Source: Glossina fuscipes (taxonomy: Eukaryota > Arthropoda > Insecta > Diptera > Glossinidae). From it: 64,000 bases of DNA. The translations under genes were made by a program, and so were the position numbers. The DNA lies in contig NW_023998517.1 in assembly GCF_014805625.2 (NCBI RefSeq), forward strand, positions 30,237-94,236, given 5' to 3'. Within the stretch, counting starts at the first letter, position 1, and every line of letters begins with the position of its first letter. Of this stretch, positions 13,001 through 28,000 are shown piece after piece. Under the pieces are notes generated by a model. That model ran no database searches. It was not told the origin of the DNA and was given only the letters and a program-made list of their open reading frames with translations.

Positions 13001-16000
13001 GATTCGCCAATATGTCTTATGTCCTTTGCTAAACTATTCTTTTGCGCAGCTTTTAAAAACGAAAAGCTATGGTAAAACAAAAGATGTGATTTAAGTAAGT
13101 AAACCTGCTCTCCTCCAGCGTTTTTGCAAATCGTTTGCATATCTCGCTTGCAACGAGCATTTTCCTTTCTGCTTTAAATTGAATCAAAACTATTTGATAT
13201 AGAACTTGATGTGAAAACTAATATTTATTCTCTCTCTCTCTCTCTCTTTCTCTCCCCCTAATTTTATTTAATTTATTATTATTATTATTATTAATTTAAC
13301 CAGAGAATAATTTTAAAACGAAAGTCTTAAAGCGCTAGCATACATTTAATGTAATATGTAACAAACATTCCTTTCTGCACTTTTATACACCAGTTGAAAT
13401 TATTTAACCAAGTCAAAACAATTCCTTTGATAAAGTTTTATATTCATATCCTTTTTTTTCCTTTTTGTTCGCACTCACTGATGAAACTTGCACAACAATT
13501 CTCTGAATTATATTTATATGTTTTCATACTTATATATTTAAAACAAACAAACAAACAACAATGTTTATATAAAATATTTGTCACAACTTTCCTGTTTTTA
13601 AATGCGTTGAGTTTAAAGCGAAAAGCACACCAATGTGATGGACATAATAAGCAGGTGATATTGTTTACTGAAGGAAAAGTTTCATCCTTTGAAGCAAAAG
13701 CGAGTGTTTATTACCATGCTTGTTTTTGTGATTACCTTTGTAACGTGGAAAGAAGGAACGAGGACCGAAAAAATTTTTAATTTAATAAAAAAAGTTTTCG
13801 CAATGAATTTTATGGTTAATTGCGGTTTAAAAGTAAAACATGATTCTCTCTACCGTTGTAGTCATCATATAACCTCAAAATCGCAAAAAAAAGGAAAGAA
13901 AAAATGATGTTAATCTGGTTGCTAAAAAAATGTACAATTTGTAAGCAGTAATTGGCCGTGTGTGTAAGCATAAAATTGAACCGAGCAAGTACCTTCTGGA
14001 TCATTATTCTAACGATCTGAAGCGTTCAGTTTAGTTTTCGGGAAAAATGATTTTAAACAAGTCGAAACACTATACCGAGCTAGCGCATATTTTCGCTTCG
14101 CTAACGGAGCCGGGAACCTAAAGAGTCGAGCTTTTAGAATCGAGTATTCAAATTCATAAAGTTTGAAGCAGAGTTCACCTCGATCAATATGATAGTCCAC
14201 AATTAATGAAACTCCTCTACAAAAAATTAATTGTTTACATTCTTTCACGTTAAGCATTATGTTATCGTATTCGCATCACGCATTAAGTTCAGAAAGGTCA
14301 GAATGGATACGCTTGTCCTTCTCTATTGAGTGATTAATAAATAAATTATATGTTAAAATGTCGCAAAAATTACAGCCTGCACGCTGAATAGAGCAAAACA
14401 GAATGGACGGACGGACAGACAAGCGTAGATCGATTTAGAAACTGATTCCGAAGAAGGGTCTATCGGAAGTCGTTTTAGGTGTTGCGCCCACCTGTACAAG
14501 CTTAATATAGCCTTACACCATACAAATGCTATAAGGTATAATAACAGGAATTACTCCAATTAGTATTTGTTCTAATACGTAATGGATATCAAGGGTTTAA
14601 AGTTAGAAATGCTTAACATAAGCTTTGTTAAGCGATTTTGTTCAGGGAAGGAAGAGTAGCTTGATATTGTTTGATATTATTAAAAACGCTCAGACCCTCT
14701 TTTGCTTTTGCATAATCACTTAAACTGATTCGCTGGTTAAGCATTCAGTACGAATTATAATGCTTATGTTATATAAATATTTTTTCCACGCTCTTTTTTT
14801 TAATTACGCGAAACATGTTTTTTTCTTGGAACGACAGATAAATTCGTTATAAATCCTATAAACCTAGACATGTTGTGTACGGCATTAAATAAGTGTTTTT
14901 TTTTCTCTAAAAATTCAGGGGCGAACCACGAATTTGTGCCACTTTTCAACGTAATGAATTTCGCGATCTTTACACCTCTCGGTTGATGTACATGTGACTA
15001 TCTGGGATCGATAATGCGATCTTTATCGTCATCAGACTGGGTCCGTGCAAAAACAGTTACTACTGTTTTGCTTGCTGTGTTTGGTTTTCACCTTATAGGA
15101 ACTGCGCATCTGCTCTAGGAAGTAGTGCACTATAAGTCCTAAACGGTTTAAAGTAGACGAGTCATGCTAAATGTGTCCTTTCTTTATTAGCTTCTGAATT
15201 GCATATCCGATCCAGAGTAGCTGATATATATAAAATGTATTGAAATGTTCCAAAGCGAGTTTTAAGGCATATTCGAATACTTGATATAGATTACACCTGA
15301 ACAAGCAATGGTAACATCGAACATATCCGAGGATTACGGAAACAATATAATGAGAACTATAACTTGGTCGACGTTGGCGTGAGTGTAAGTCGAAGTATCG
15401 ATATAGTATGGATTATCATATATACAAAATGAATGGCTCTATACATACTATAAACTATCATATATACTCTACTATGGAGTATTGTTGGAGAATTTGTTGC
15501 ATTATTCGTATTTCCGCATAAGCGCATTGTAAATAAACCTTAAGCTGCGATGATAGTTTTTTTTTAATGATAGTAACATCAGGTATTCATCTTATACAAT
15601 GGAATGAGTGAATGAGCATAAGTTATTCATGTGTATATGCGTATGTAGCAGAAATAGTTTTTCGTAATTATTTTCATATATGTATTTGTAATGAAACTTA
15701 AAAGACCAACAAGTGTTACACAAGAATTTTTCTAGGTCACAGAATATATTATAGCCATTTGTTGTTAGTTTTTAGCTTTTTGCTATGTTTACTACATTTC
15801 GTGTAATAGTTTTCCTTTTTTGCTTTGCACATATATTTGTTAACTTATTCATAGGCGAATGTCTGTTTTAAAGCGTTGACATTAAGTTTTGTTTGTTTCT
15901 TTGTGCTCTTACAAAAATATTTTTATTTTGTTCCTATTTAGCACACACACATATACATATATATATATATACATATCTATATGAAGACCTGCTTTTTATG

Positions 16001-19000
16001 AGTTTGTGCCTAAGTTCATAATCTGGTATGACATGTAATTATGCTTTAAATGACATTGACATGCTGGGCATTTGCTTGGAACTAACATAATAAACAGATG
16101 TTTAATGCTTTTATAAACTGACAAACCCTTAGTATAATGGCAGACAATTATGGAGCCTCATTAACATAAATTTTCAAAGTTAAGCAAAAACTTGCCTATT
16201 GGTCGTCGTTGATCATGTATGAAGTGTTTTAAATGTTAAAAAAAAAAAATAATAATAATAATAATTATAGAAGTAATAGGAAAAAAGACTTTCGTTGAAA
16301 CTTCGAAAGTTCCTTTGTGCCCTATAAGCGGCGCAGCGATGGAAGCACATTAAAAATATTTCACTTTTTATTCGCTCTAATATCTTCACAATACTTTTCT
16401 ATATGCTTACTCAAATGTATGTTTGTTCCACGTGCCCATGGATGCTTACGAAGTAGCATGTTACGATTACGGATTAAAAGACTTTTTTTTGTCTTTCGTA
16501 TTATTATTCAGTTTCGTATGCGCGGACCAAAAGCGCGTGTATATGCCTGTTACGTTCTGCTTCTCTATGGGTATACTCGGTGAATAACAGGCATTTAAGT
16601 GATTATATTTCACTCGAAGTTCATTATCATAAGGTGAATTATTGTTATTGCCATCTTTCTATTTATAATCACTGTACAATATATATGTTGGCTAAGAATC
16701 TTATATTTATAAAGAATAAAATTTTTTTTCAAAATAAATAAATAAAAATTTCTTACAAGTCGTGAAATTTCTATAACATTTTGTTCGTGTAAACCATGCA
16801 AGGGTGTCCTCTATACTTTCACTAGGTAGTTGGCAAGTTTGCGTTATCTCTTCGAAACATATGGTGCAGCAAATGAGTTTTCAAAATTTGTTTAAGAATT
16901 ATATTATATGGGGGTCACAGAGTTGTTCAGTTCATGAGAAGGCGTTAGCACCGTTAGCACTTCATGCACCCCCTTATCGTGATATAAAATGTTATAAAAT
17001 CCATACTGTATCTGAAACGTTTTCATAAGACTTTCTTGCTTTAGGATAAACTGCAGCAGTCGTGAGCTGATTACATTACGCAAAGTTTCCGCAATGCAAT
17101 AAGTTTTCTCATAAAGATTTAAAATAATTTTTTACACTTTTCCAAAATATATGTTATGTTGAAATGTCCATAGAAACTAAGCAAAGCCAAGGTAAAACAA
17201 TGCAATCTGGCAAAGACGGACATTACGCATCCTGCCTTCCATCTTGTTAACCAAAGTTTAAAATTAAGAGCCGGATGAAATACTTATCGTGGGGCAAGGT
17301 TGACTTCTAAATATTCTCTACAGCAATTTTCCTCATGTGATAATTCGCATATCTTTTTTTTTTCTTAAATGCATGATGAATCATTCAGGGGATGTCCCTT
17401 ATTCGTGTAGTGTGGTGACGATCGGAAAGTAGTAAGGAAAGAGCAAGGCATAGGGAAGCGGCCGCAATCGCTACTTACTCAGCACGAAACTCACTCTCGT
17501 CCCTCTCATCATTTTTTAGAAACGGTCTGAAAAATGCCCGAATGCAATGCCTTTTTAAGAGCCTTCTTTCCTGAGCCATAACATTACCATGGACCGCAAA
17601 TATTATGAAGCGTCCGACCTACAGTTCGCAGACACTTAATATGGGATATATGCTTTGTGTAGAGCATATAAAACACTTGTTGTATGTTTCTAGAGGTTTA
17701 CAGAGTACAAAGTCAGCCAGAACGAAGTGCGCTTACATTTCCTTTACATTGTTACACTGCTCCATTCATTGTAATCTATTTTCTAATAATAAGAATATTC
17801 GATTATCCAGTCAAAGACAATCTAATTATTTTCCATATTGTTCAAGAGTTTCGTTTATTCCATAATAAACTGCTTTAGCGCATCATTACGTTTTAATCCA
17901 ATCTAGCTACAAGCTTAACAATGTTTTACTCTACGCACGATGGTCCTCTCAAGTAAAAGAGATTTCTATGTCAAGTAATTCACTTTCAAGGAACATGTTA
18001 AAATCAACATTTCCTTTGTCAATCAATGAAATTTATTTATGCATTTAATTTTTATGTTAGATCACAAAAGACCTAAGTTTATTGCTAAATCCTTCCAATT
18101 GTTTTTTGTTTATCAGTCTTTTGCTCCTTGTGCATCACAGTTAATGTACCAGAATTCGTCTTAAACTTTAGAAATATTTTTTCATTTTCTTGCGAGTTTG
18201 CTTTTTTCTCTTCTTTCCAATTCGTTCAATAGTTATTGGAATTTCCTTTTACCATCAATAAGGTCAGAATCTTTGTACGAAATCTCAATGCAAATTACTT
18301 TGCTATATTCTACGTTTATATGTCTTTAGTGAAAAAACTGAATCATCGCGAAGATGAACTTTCACTGGGTAAGTTTTTCTTGATGCTGATAAGACTTATT
18401 TATTAATTTATTTATTCATTTATTTATTGAAAAAAAGATGTTCGCTACAAATACAACATCCTTAGCCAAGCCATGAATCCAAGGATAATAACTATCAGTG
18501 TAGTCATAGAGACAACAATTACAATAATATACCTTATAGCACGAAATTTAAGTTGGTCTAATCAGATAGATATAAATTTTATTCATCACGTACAATCCCT
18601 AAGATGCACAAGGTAACAAACACGTATTCATTAAGACACTTGCAGTAGCGTATTCCAAAAGCAGAATCTTCGATTAGTCAATGTCGCAACAAGTATATTG
18701 TAATAAAGTCATAAATTCGTGTATACATCGTAAGCACTTGAATTACATATTACTAAATATATTAGAAAATACTAGATATATCAGCATTAAAACCACCAAG
18801 TACACCATTTTGATCCTTTTCAATTTTTTAGGTTCGAAAAACCGATAATAAAGTAGGTAATGTTTCAACACTTTTTCGATATTTTTATTTATGCGAAAAT
18901 ACCTTTAAATATTTGTGATCACATTTTTTCTGCCTGGCATAGCTTTCGAGATGCCGCTGACATATCTATTTCTATCGAAGGGGATCATTTAGTTTTGTCC

Positions 19001-22000
19001 TCTTACCACAGTCGTAAAGAAAAGATAGGAATCTCAAATTCGACTTAAGCATCTCCTGACCGATCAAGAATGTGAGGTTAAAAATTGGACGTGATCGGGA
19101 ATATAGGTGAAAATCAAACAAATTTAGTAAAAGGCCAACACATTTTTCAAATCTTTCTCTATAACTTCCGATCATGTGAAGGTGTTGCTGAAAATCTCTG
19201 ATCCAAATGTCCGTCAGGATCAACTTCCTGTTCAATTCAAAAATATTTCCTAACAACTTATTGATACGGTTACGATACACGATAAAATTTTAATTCCAAC
19301 TTATTTTCAAATAATTTCGCGTTTATTCTAACAGGCATTAGCATTTTCTACGGCGTATAAGTAAACCGATCGCAAACGTTTCTGGTTCAAACATAAGTAA
19401 TACGATTTCCGAAACATCTCTACAGGATCGAAAATTGTAGACAACAATATGAAAATATTGTTATGGAATTCGCTTTTTACAAGATACAGTCCGTATCGCT
19501 GGATCGCGGAAATATTGTTCAAGAGAAATAGACTTCAAGCTTCTTTTATTTCCTTAACAGTAGGTTCATTTACTTACAATTTATTTTGACCGTACTCTTA
19601 ACTTCTACGTTCTTGCCAGACTACTCTCCCTTCCACAAACATTCTATTTATATACATTTTTACAAGAGTGTTACTATACCCAAATTTATGGTTTTATTTC
19701 TAATCCCAGCCGGATTTTCCTCTAATCGTTTCCATCGGCCTGCACCTGCATGACGCGTCTGCGAATGTGCACTTAGCTTTTACCTGCCTGCTTTTTTGCT
19801 AATCGTTTCCATCGGCCTGCAGCTACATGAGGCGCCTGCGAATGCTCATTTGGTTTTTCCATATTTAGGGAATTTATATTAGGGAAAATTACTTAGCTGA
19901 TACTAACTGGATTTGGGATTTTCGTAACAATATTATGGTTATTTTCAAGGTCGCTTTCTACATTTTTACGGCTATGGTATGTCGATAAACACAGAGGATC
20001 AAAATGAACTCTTTTGGTAGAAGCAGAATAAAAAGAGAAAATTCTATCCCAAAGTTACAAGCACCCTTCCGAATACTGACGTATATTGCTCGGATTTCTT
20101 AAAATTGTTTCCTGCAAACATCCAAGAAAAAGGGGCAATAGGAGAACACAGTACATTAGGTTTTCTGATCTACTGCTTCGTTGTGGAGAGTTAGATTTTA
20201 TATAAGTGTTTGGCTTGATTTGGTTATTGTGGATTTTGTCATACGTCAATAGCGAATGGATTTAGATAAATAATTTTAGGTTTCATATTAAAACCTGCAA
20301 AGACTATTTTGGACCAAATTATCAAGTGACTCTCAACTAGGAGAGCGTAGTTTTTCCCGACATAACAATTAGGGGAACCTTGAGAGAAAAGAACAAAATA
20401 AAAAAAGAGCATGTCAACCAACATTGATGCTACCTCGCATTTATCCAATGGCCACGCACCAGTTAGACTACGGGCACTCCGTCTGTCTCTTATGCCCTGT
20501 GCCCTTTCCGTTTCTTAATTCTTTGCGATCGTCGTCGTGTTACATCTCCTGATGTTATTATGTTAAATAATATATATTCTTATTTTGGGTTTGGCTTTCT
20601 CATGGATTTCTCATTTTCTTCTTATGCATAGAATGTTGACGTAGTTTGGGAGGAAACTTCAAGGATTATAAATGCAAGAGCTTCAGATTCGATTGTATTG
20701 CAAGATGTCTGCACAGCTTTCAAACTAATATTTATTATTATTATTATTATTATTTTAATTTTAGACTAATGAAATGAATTCTTAGACTGAAAAAAGACAT
20801 TGAGCACTAGCAACATAGGCCATCGGCTCAAAATTTAAAAAATTGCTTTGCCTAAATTTTTTTTTTTTTTTTTGTGACTGTGATAACTTTACCTCCTACG
20901 CTTATTCGCGGTACCCATTTCATAATATGCTATTTACAAGTTTTTTTTTGGAAAGTTCTAACGAGCTAGCCCTGCGCAGTAGTAAAGCCCTTCAGGACAT
21001 ATAGTTTTGAACCAATGACCGCATAATAATTTCGACTTTACACCGAAGTATTTATAAGAATAATTTTATGCCCTCAAGGGTAAAAGTCTTTATACTCTGT
21101 TTAAAATTAACTAACATTACTTTCACATTTTATGACGCGTCTATATGCATATCCATGTGCATGTATAAAACGGAAAGTAGAGTCCTTCGATGTATTTCTT
21201 AAGCAAGTAAGTGAGTGTAGTTGCGACATGGGAAACTTTGCAAGAAAAGTCATTAAAAATAATGCGTCTAAAGACGCAATAAACTTATGTCTACTTTAAG
21301 TTCGTTAACTTTGGGTTAAGCGAGCAATATGAAGGTCTTCTACTTCTTCTAGTAAAAAGAGTAAAGATTTCGCCAGCAAAAAACAATATAAATAAATAAT
21401 AAAAATGCCATATGTTATTGTGCTACCATACGTTTAACTCCTCCCTCTGCCACTAATATGCTGCACATTTCATCAAATGCAAGACTTATTGTATATAATA
21501 CGTTTGCTATGACGTAAAAGCGTACTGTGTATGAAACATCATAGTACTACGTTCATATGTGTGCATAGTGAAAGCAACACAACACTAACCCGCTCAAATA
21601 TATATATCTAAGATGCACCATGCAATATATGTATCTAAAATTTAATAGATGAAATGTTGAAGCGAAAGGCTTACGTACATGTTCGCATTGCTTTATATGG
21701 TATAAACAAAGACAGAGATGTGCACTCTTACGTTTTCAGTTAACTCATTGTATTGTCTTCGTTTCTATGACATTCTCGCACATTTCACTTATACATATTG
21801 TAGACATTTATTGCATATTTATATATATCACACACTTTTTAATGCTCTCTTTGCTTTATCAATATTGTACCATATGTTGGGAATATTTTCCCATTAAATT
21901 TGTTTAAATAATTTCAAAATTATTTCGTGTATTTATATTTAATTGAGAAAACACTCTTCATACACAGAAAAGGTAATTTTCGGTCAAGGTGATGAACGTT

Positions 22001-25000
22001 GTGATGATAGATAGCACATAGAACTAAAAATGAAAAAAAGAGTATCAGTCAAGTTCCAAGCATCCACTAGTCATCGGCTATTTTGCGTCATTCTATATAT
22101 GTTGGACGACTGTTTGCGCATTAAATATGGATTAACAAAATTGTTTTCCAATATTGGTGGTTGCAATTATTCACAGCAACATAGCCTTCCTATGATGATG
22201 GACAGCTCATCTGCGCGTCGGCACTTTAGCACGTTACGTACAAATTATTCAAAAATTACTCAATCGCTATGAATATTGAATTACACGCGCGAGAGGATAA
22301 TAATGAATTCAAATAATGAATGCAAGCATTTTCCCTATTAATTTTCATTGCAAATCTTCCCGTTCATTGTGTTACTTTTTTATTCTGTTTATACCATGAA
22401 ATAATAGTCATTTTCTATATCAATTTTTAATCAAAAATGCAGGCATATGAGTTTAGTTTTTGTAATATATCGCCATTTATATCAGAGGTTCCATAACACA
22501 AGTTCATTTTTAATTGAATAGCCTCGATTGCATCCTCTCATCCACCATTAAAAATTTAAAAGGATGTGGTGGCTATTAAAAAATGTATCAACGGAACTAA
22601 TAATGCGATTCACACGAATGCCACTCCTTTCATTGAAAAATATTTAGGAAATTCAGCTGCAAGCAGAAAACTGATTCAAACAAAAGTTAAAAGTGCATCG
22701 GCCTCATTTCAAGTATCAACTGCAGCAACTAAGAGAAGGAAGGAAAGTAAAAGCGAGTGTAATGGTTGTGAAAAGAAAGCTAAAGAAAATGATTGCCTCA
22801 GTTGACGATAAAAAGAAACTCATAAGTGCTGCAGAAAAAAAAAAAAACTGTTAGTGTAGTAAGTGAGACAAAAAAAATAGTGCCTTCACGAAGTGACAGC
22901 TTCCGACAAGAAGAAAATCAAGAAAGGGGATGTGAGAGATATTCAAGCCAAGCCGTTCAATGCTGCTTAACCAAACCGCCTCCAACGAAGGCACCAAAAA
23001 CGAAAAGCACAACAATTTCGAAACGTAAAAAAAGCTACTACGACTACCGGTGCTAGAAAATTGCCGAAAGAAAAAAATGAATTTCCATATTTCCGGATAT
23101 CAAAAAGGCCTTCTGCTGTCATCATTCTGTTCTTTATTTTCTTCTTCTTCTTGGAACTATTATTACAAAACGTTTAAGACGAAACGCTTGGTGATCAGTT
23201 GCTAAGTGATTAGCAATTATTTACCTAAAAGTCGTTATATTTATATTGCATGCATTTGCAGAGTGCAGAGTGCAAAAGTTCTAAGGCAAAAGCTTCGCGT
23301 AAACTATAAACTACGTTATGACCGTTATTTATAGCCTTTAGAACGCGTTTCTTGTTTTAAGGTGTGGATTTATTGGATTTAGCATTAAAATAACACCCAC
23401 AGAAACTATTTGCATAATTGTTCGCTATTAATGTAAAATTTTTTACGTAAAAATGAATATAATATAAAATTTTTAATTCTTAAGCACGTTGCAAAGAGCA
23501 TGGTTGCCTTTCTTGTTTGGATAAATTAAGTTTTGCTTTACTCCTAACCGTATGTCAAGGACATGCTAATCTTAAAAAGCAAATGCTTAAGATATCTTCA
23601 TATTAGAATGCAACATAGATGGAAGTGAAGGATATGATGCAAGAAAACTACATCTTCCCTTCTCTCGACCCGTAAGCATTCTTGATCAAAACTTTCCCCG
23701 CGTATATAAGCGCCATTCCCCCAATACCGGGAAGATATGTGTGTGTTGTGTGTAAATTAGATCTTTTAGGTATCCACATGATTAAGACAAAGCGTGGTCA
23801 TGGAACTGCAAATCAAGTCGTCTCCTCCTCACCCGGATGTCTTTTGTTGGAGAAGTGCTTCATAATTAAAACGTTTCGTTTTAAATAAGAAGTTAGCGAC
23901 AAATATCCGTAAATCGATCGGTAATAAATATATACATACATGTATTGAGTCTAATGAACGTAACCATTTCATTGTCGTTAACGAACATATTCGTCATAAT
24001 ACGTGCATTCAATTTTCGCGACACAAGTTAATAACGTGTTATTGATTCTATATCGAGGAATTATTTTCGTCCTAATAAACTGCTATCTCCAATTTTAGGA
24101 TATTAATCAAGAAACAAGAAAAAGTAGCATAATTGAGTAACCTACGCCATTTCGCTTAACGCAGTTACCCATAGGACAACTATTCAAAATAAAGTGTTAC
24201 TCGAGAACGGGTAGAAAAAGTGCTACGACCCGAACCATTTTTAATAATGTTCGTTCTTGGGGCAAACGAATCAGTTGTACAAAATTGCATCAAAATATCG
24301 CAAAAATTGCGACCTGTAACTTGCATACAAGAACACAAGACAATCAGACAGACATGGACAGACAAAATGCAGAAAGTGCTCTTGAATCGATCGGTATAGT
24401 AAAAGATAAGTCTATCTTAAGTTTTTCGGAGCATTACAGACTTCCGCACAAAGACATTATTAGTGTAGGGTGTAAAAACCGATAGATTGCGTTATTTACC
24501 TCTTGTGGGCTATGGCATCTATAATATATTCAAAACGTATTTCATGAAACGTTTCAAAGTTAGCTTAATTAAAATTCAGCTCTAGTTTTCTACAGCAATT
24601 TCTGATTTGGAGAAAGAAAGGTCTTAACGATAAAACAAAAGGTTGCATCGAAGAGGAAAATGGCACGTTTGAGTTGAACCATTAAAGAAATCCATTAAAG
24701 AGTCCACTTGTAGACCGATGAACGTACGAATAGGCACAAATATAATTATAATCTTACGATGCCCTATACAATGTATACATTATGGGAGTGTTCCTCCTCT
24801 CTCTCGCTCTCGCTCTGTAAAGTTTTTGTCTGTATATATAAACTTGATATAAAAATTAATTCGCTGCTAATGAAAACAGAAAAGCTATTAGCATTTTGTT
24901 ACGTTTGAAAGAAGTGTACTTTTCGCAACTAAAAACAATTTAAATCTATTGCGTTTGTTAGCTGAGATAATGTTAGTGTTAAGCAAAAGGTTTGCCTTAA

Positions 25001-28000
25001 AACTTTGACCGCAGCTGTTTATAATGCTGTTTAAAGTTTCCGTCTCCTTAGACTTGTTAGCATTAAAACAGATATCATGTGCCTTAAGAAACGACTTTGA
25101 ATTGATGATTACACTTGATAAAGTCACTACTCGTGAAGCAATCAAGCAAAGATTAAAAATGTGAAACATGTTGAAAGAAAGAAACTAAATGGATTTGATT
25201 TCAAGAAAAGCAAAAAAAAAAAAAAAAGAAGAAAGGATTTCTCCTTGACAAGACAAAAGAGAAATGAAACACAACGTTAAACTGATGTAAAAATGATTTC
25301 CGTCCCCCCGAATGCCACTTCGCAGTTCAATAAATGGAAAATAACAATTTAAAAAGCTAAAGATTCTTCACTTTAGCTTAATGAAAACAAGTATCGATTA
25401 CTAGAAGTAAGAAGCATGTGTGATTATTAATTCAAGATAGATTGCTGTACTATAATTGATGCAAACGTCAGCTAGAAGAATCTATTACATTATATGATAT
25501 ACAAATAGAGATGAAAAGTAATTTTGGCCTTATGGCGACAGTCGATTAAAGTTGACATTCAAATGAAATTTTGCAGTTACCTTCAGGCAACTATATATTT
25601 TAGCCGGTTACATGGGGTATCGGGGGATAGATGGCTTCGAAACCACGCCTAATAGCATGAATAATGCTGATTTACGTCGGTGACTGACAAAGGGCTTTCA
25701 ATCGAAGTTTTCGTTTAACATTATATATCATCTGTGTATCGAGCTTTGGTTAATTCCCCTCGGAGATGTACTTGAAAGGCAACATACATTTCCTTACGGT
25801 TAACAAAGATTTAGCATATAATCTAAAAGCGATAAGCCTCACCCTCGGATCAATGCGCTCACAGCATTAAGAGCTTCGACAACTTGTTACGGTCAGATGG
25901 ACAGACGAACAGACGGACATGTTTACGTGCATTTCGAATTTGAAACTGGCCGAAACCGAATTGAAAAGAGATTTAATTTTGATATACTATAACATTGAGT
26001 AAGCGTGGTTAATATTTCCCATTCATTCATACTTGTTCAAATTTTTGTAAATTTATCTTCTGTAGTTTTTGAGTAATGAGCCACAAGTCAGCTTTTTATT
26101 CCTTCTGAAAAACGGTTGTATTCTCGGTTTACGTGCTACCTTAGGCGTATCCTTAGAGCTTTTTGGCGCATTGTTAATGCCAGCCTGCTTGCAAGAGTAT
26201 AGTTTCGTTTTTGCGACCACGAGAATGTTTACAACAGACGGACAGACGGACTGACGTACGGCCATACGTAAATCAAATCAGAATTTGATGTTTTCTCTCG
26301 CTCTCTTGTGGGCGTTGGAAACCTTTTGATAAAATCCTTCCTCCTTCTGTGATGGGTATAACAAACATGATTTCGTGTATAGTTTAACATATAGCAATTA
26401 ATGTGAAGGTAAATGCTAAAGTCTTTGTCTAGGTGAAGTATCAGGCATTTAAAGTATTAAAGATTATTGAGGATGCAATATCTGATTGATAGATTCCCTG
26501 TATTGCGAATAAATTGTATATAATCACCCTTATCCTCATATATGAAATAACTTTATTTTGTCATATTTTTTATATAATTACGTTTTACTAATTAATTCAG
26601 TTCATTAATAAGTTTTCTATACTTTCTTCTAATTAATTATAGCTGGTTGGTGGTAATGGCCATGAATATCACTTTAAGCATCGGACTTTACCCCATGCCC
26701 GTTCTAGACGAAGCATTTCTCATACTCGTCTTCTTAAAAGTCATCCACTGGTAAGTCTATATATATATATATATTGCAGATATAATGATTAATTAATTTT
26801 TACACAGATTCATTACTAACGGGACTTCAATGAGTTAAATGTGAGAAGAGACTTAACTAACACACTATTGCATTTTGCAATGTAATAATGTTAAATAACT
26901 AACTATGTTACTGAAGGGATTATCGTAAGAGCGTTTAGATATTACAATGGAATTCGATTTTCCATTAAACGCAATCATTAATTAAGTTTTCATTGATGGT
27001 ACTTAGTATTTACTCAAGTAAATATTTATAGACGTTTGCGTAACGCTTGTTAATGATTTAGCATAAAGGAAATCTTTATAATAAAATTAATTAGGCTTTC
27101 GCACATTACACAGTTATGTAACATTTCCTTGATAAAAATTTTACTTACGTTTGTGCAGAATTTTCAACGTTTCAACATTTATTGATTTTATAGTGGGGGC
27201 GGAAAAAGTAAACGCATTTCGCCAAGACTTCTCGATGATGATGTCTTTTTATCGCAGTTAAGACATGTGGAGTGAACGCTATCAAGCGTCGTCGAGTTTC
27301 GTTCTGATTTTTATTTTGCAATTTTATTAAACAGTTGACATAGGAGCAATAGGAAAATTTTCTTACAAGTTTTCATGAGTGATTGTTGTAATGATTCGAC
27401 AGTAAATAGTTTTCTATTAGATTTCTGTCTTAAATATTCCTTAATAAAATATTCACGCAGCACGTTAGAGTATTTGCCTTGGTGTTCATCATTTTGGATA
27501 CTTGTGTATTCAAATATTTGAAAGTTACAGAAAACACTCTGTCTCTGCAGACTATTAATGTAATTTGAATAAGAATTTATGCTAAATGAGAATTGGATTT
27601 CTATTGTAATCAGTAATGAAATGGTGAAAATGTCTGTGCAAACTTTCAACTTTTTCCTGAGCTTCTTCATTTTTTACATAGATTACATCAATTTTTAAAC
27701 TTTTTTTTTTTCCTCTTTTATAAACAGTCACTTAGGAGGTGTGCTGTCCACGTTGGCATGCTGGTGGGGTGAAAGGAGCGAGTGGTGTTTGTGTACGTGA
27801 ACAAGAATATTGAAACTGAGTGTGTTTTGGTTGTTTTTAAGAATACCGGCAGTGGGACTAACAAACCTGTCTAAGGACAGTCTGAGGGATAGGTATGGCT
27901 GGTAGAATAGAGGGGTCGGCCGGCAGAGAGCCGAATCCTATCGAATCGAATCAAGAGAATGACTAGATATTAGGAAAGTAGATCGAAGATAGATTTATGG

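Larger units (their letters stand above)
7008..26642 (+). other. amon: amon intron 1 (19.6 kb)
   Basis: The intron starts GTAAGT and ends TTAATTATAG. It splits the propeptide. Contents I can name: a long repeat copy at 9175-9935, CT and TTA microsatellites near 13.23-13.29 kb, an A-family repeat at 14.35-14.55 kb, a TA/CA run at 15.95 kb, a TAA run at 16.25 kb, a 77-bp tandem duplication at 19.72-19.86 kb, a TTA run at 20.73 kb, a histone H1 pseudogene at 22.53-23.08 kb, a full A-family copy at 24.15-24.48 kb, and two GACGGACAGACGG-type repeats at 25.87-26.36 kb. The remaining stretches (about 7.0-9.1, 9.95-14.3, 14.6-19.7, 19.9-22.5 and 23.1-24.1 kb) show only AT-rich DNA with short ORFs lacking recognisable motifs. 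Confidence 0.9.

Noticed and set aside
13394..13780. 128-codon ORF on the + strand in amon intron 1
   Set aside because: No domain, biased Phe/Leu/Lys/Tyr content and an AAACAAACAAAC run; looks like chance.
18972..19280. 102-codon ORF on the - strand in amon intron 1
   Set aside because: No recognisable domain; the opposite strand is equally open for 62 codons, and nothing supports coding.
27311..27670. 119-codon ORF on the - strand in amon intron 2
   Set aside because: AT-rich composition, low-complexity Lys/Ile/Asn/Ser content and no motif known to me.
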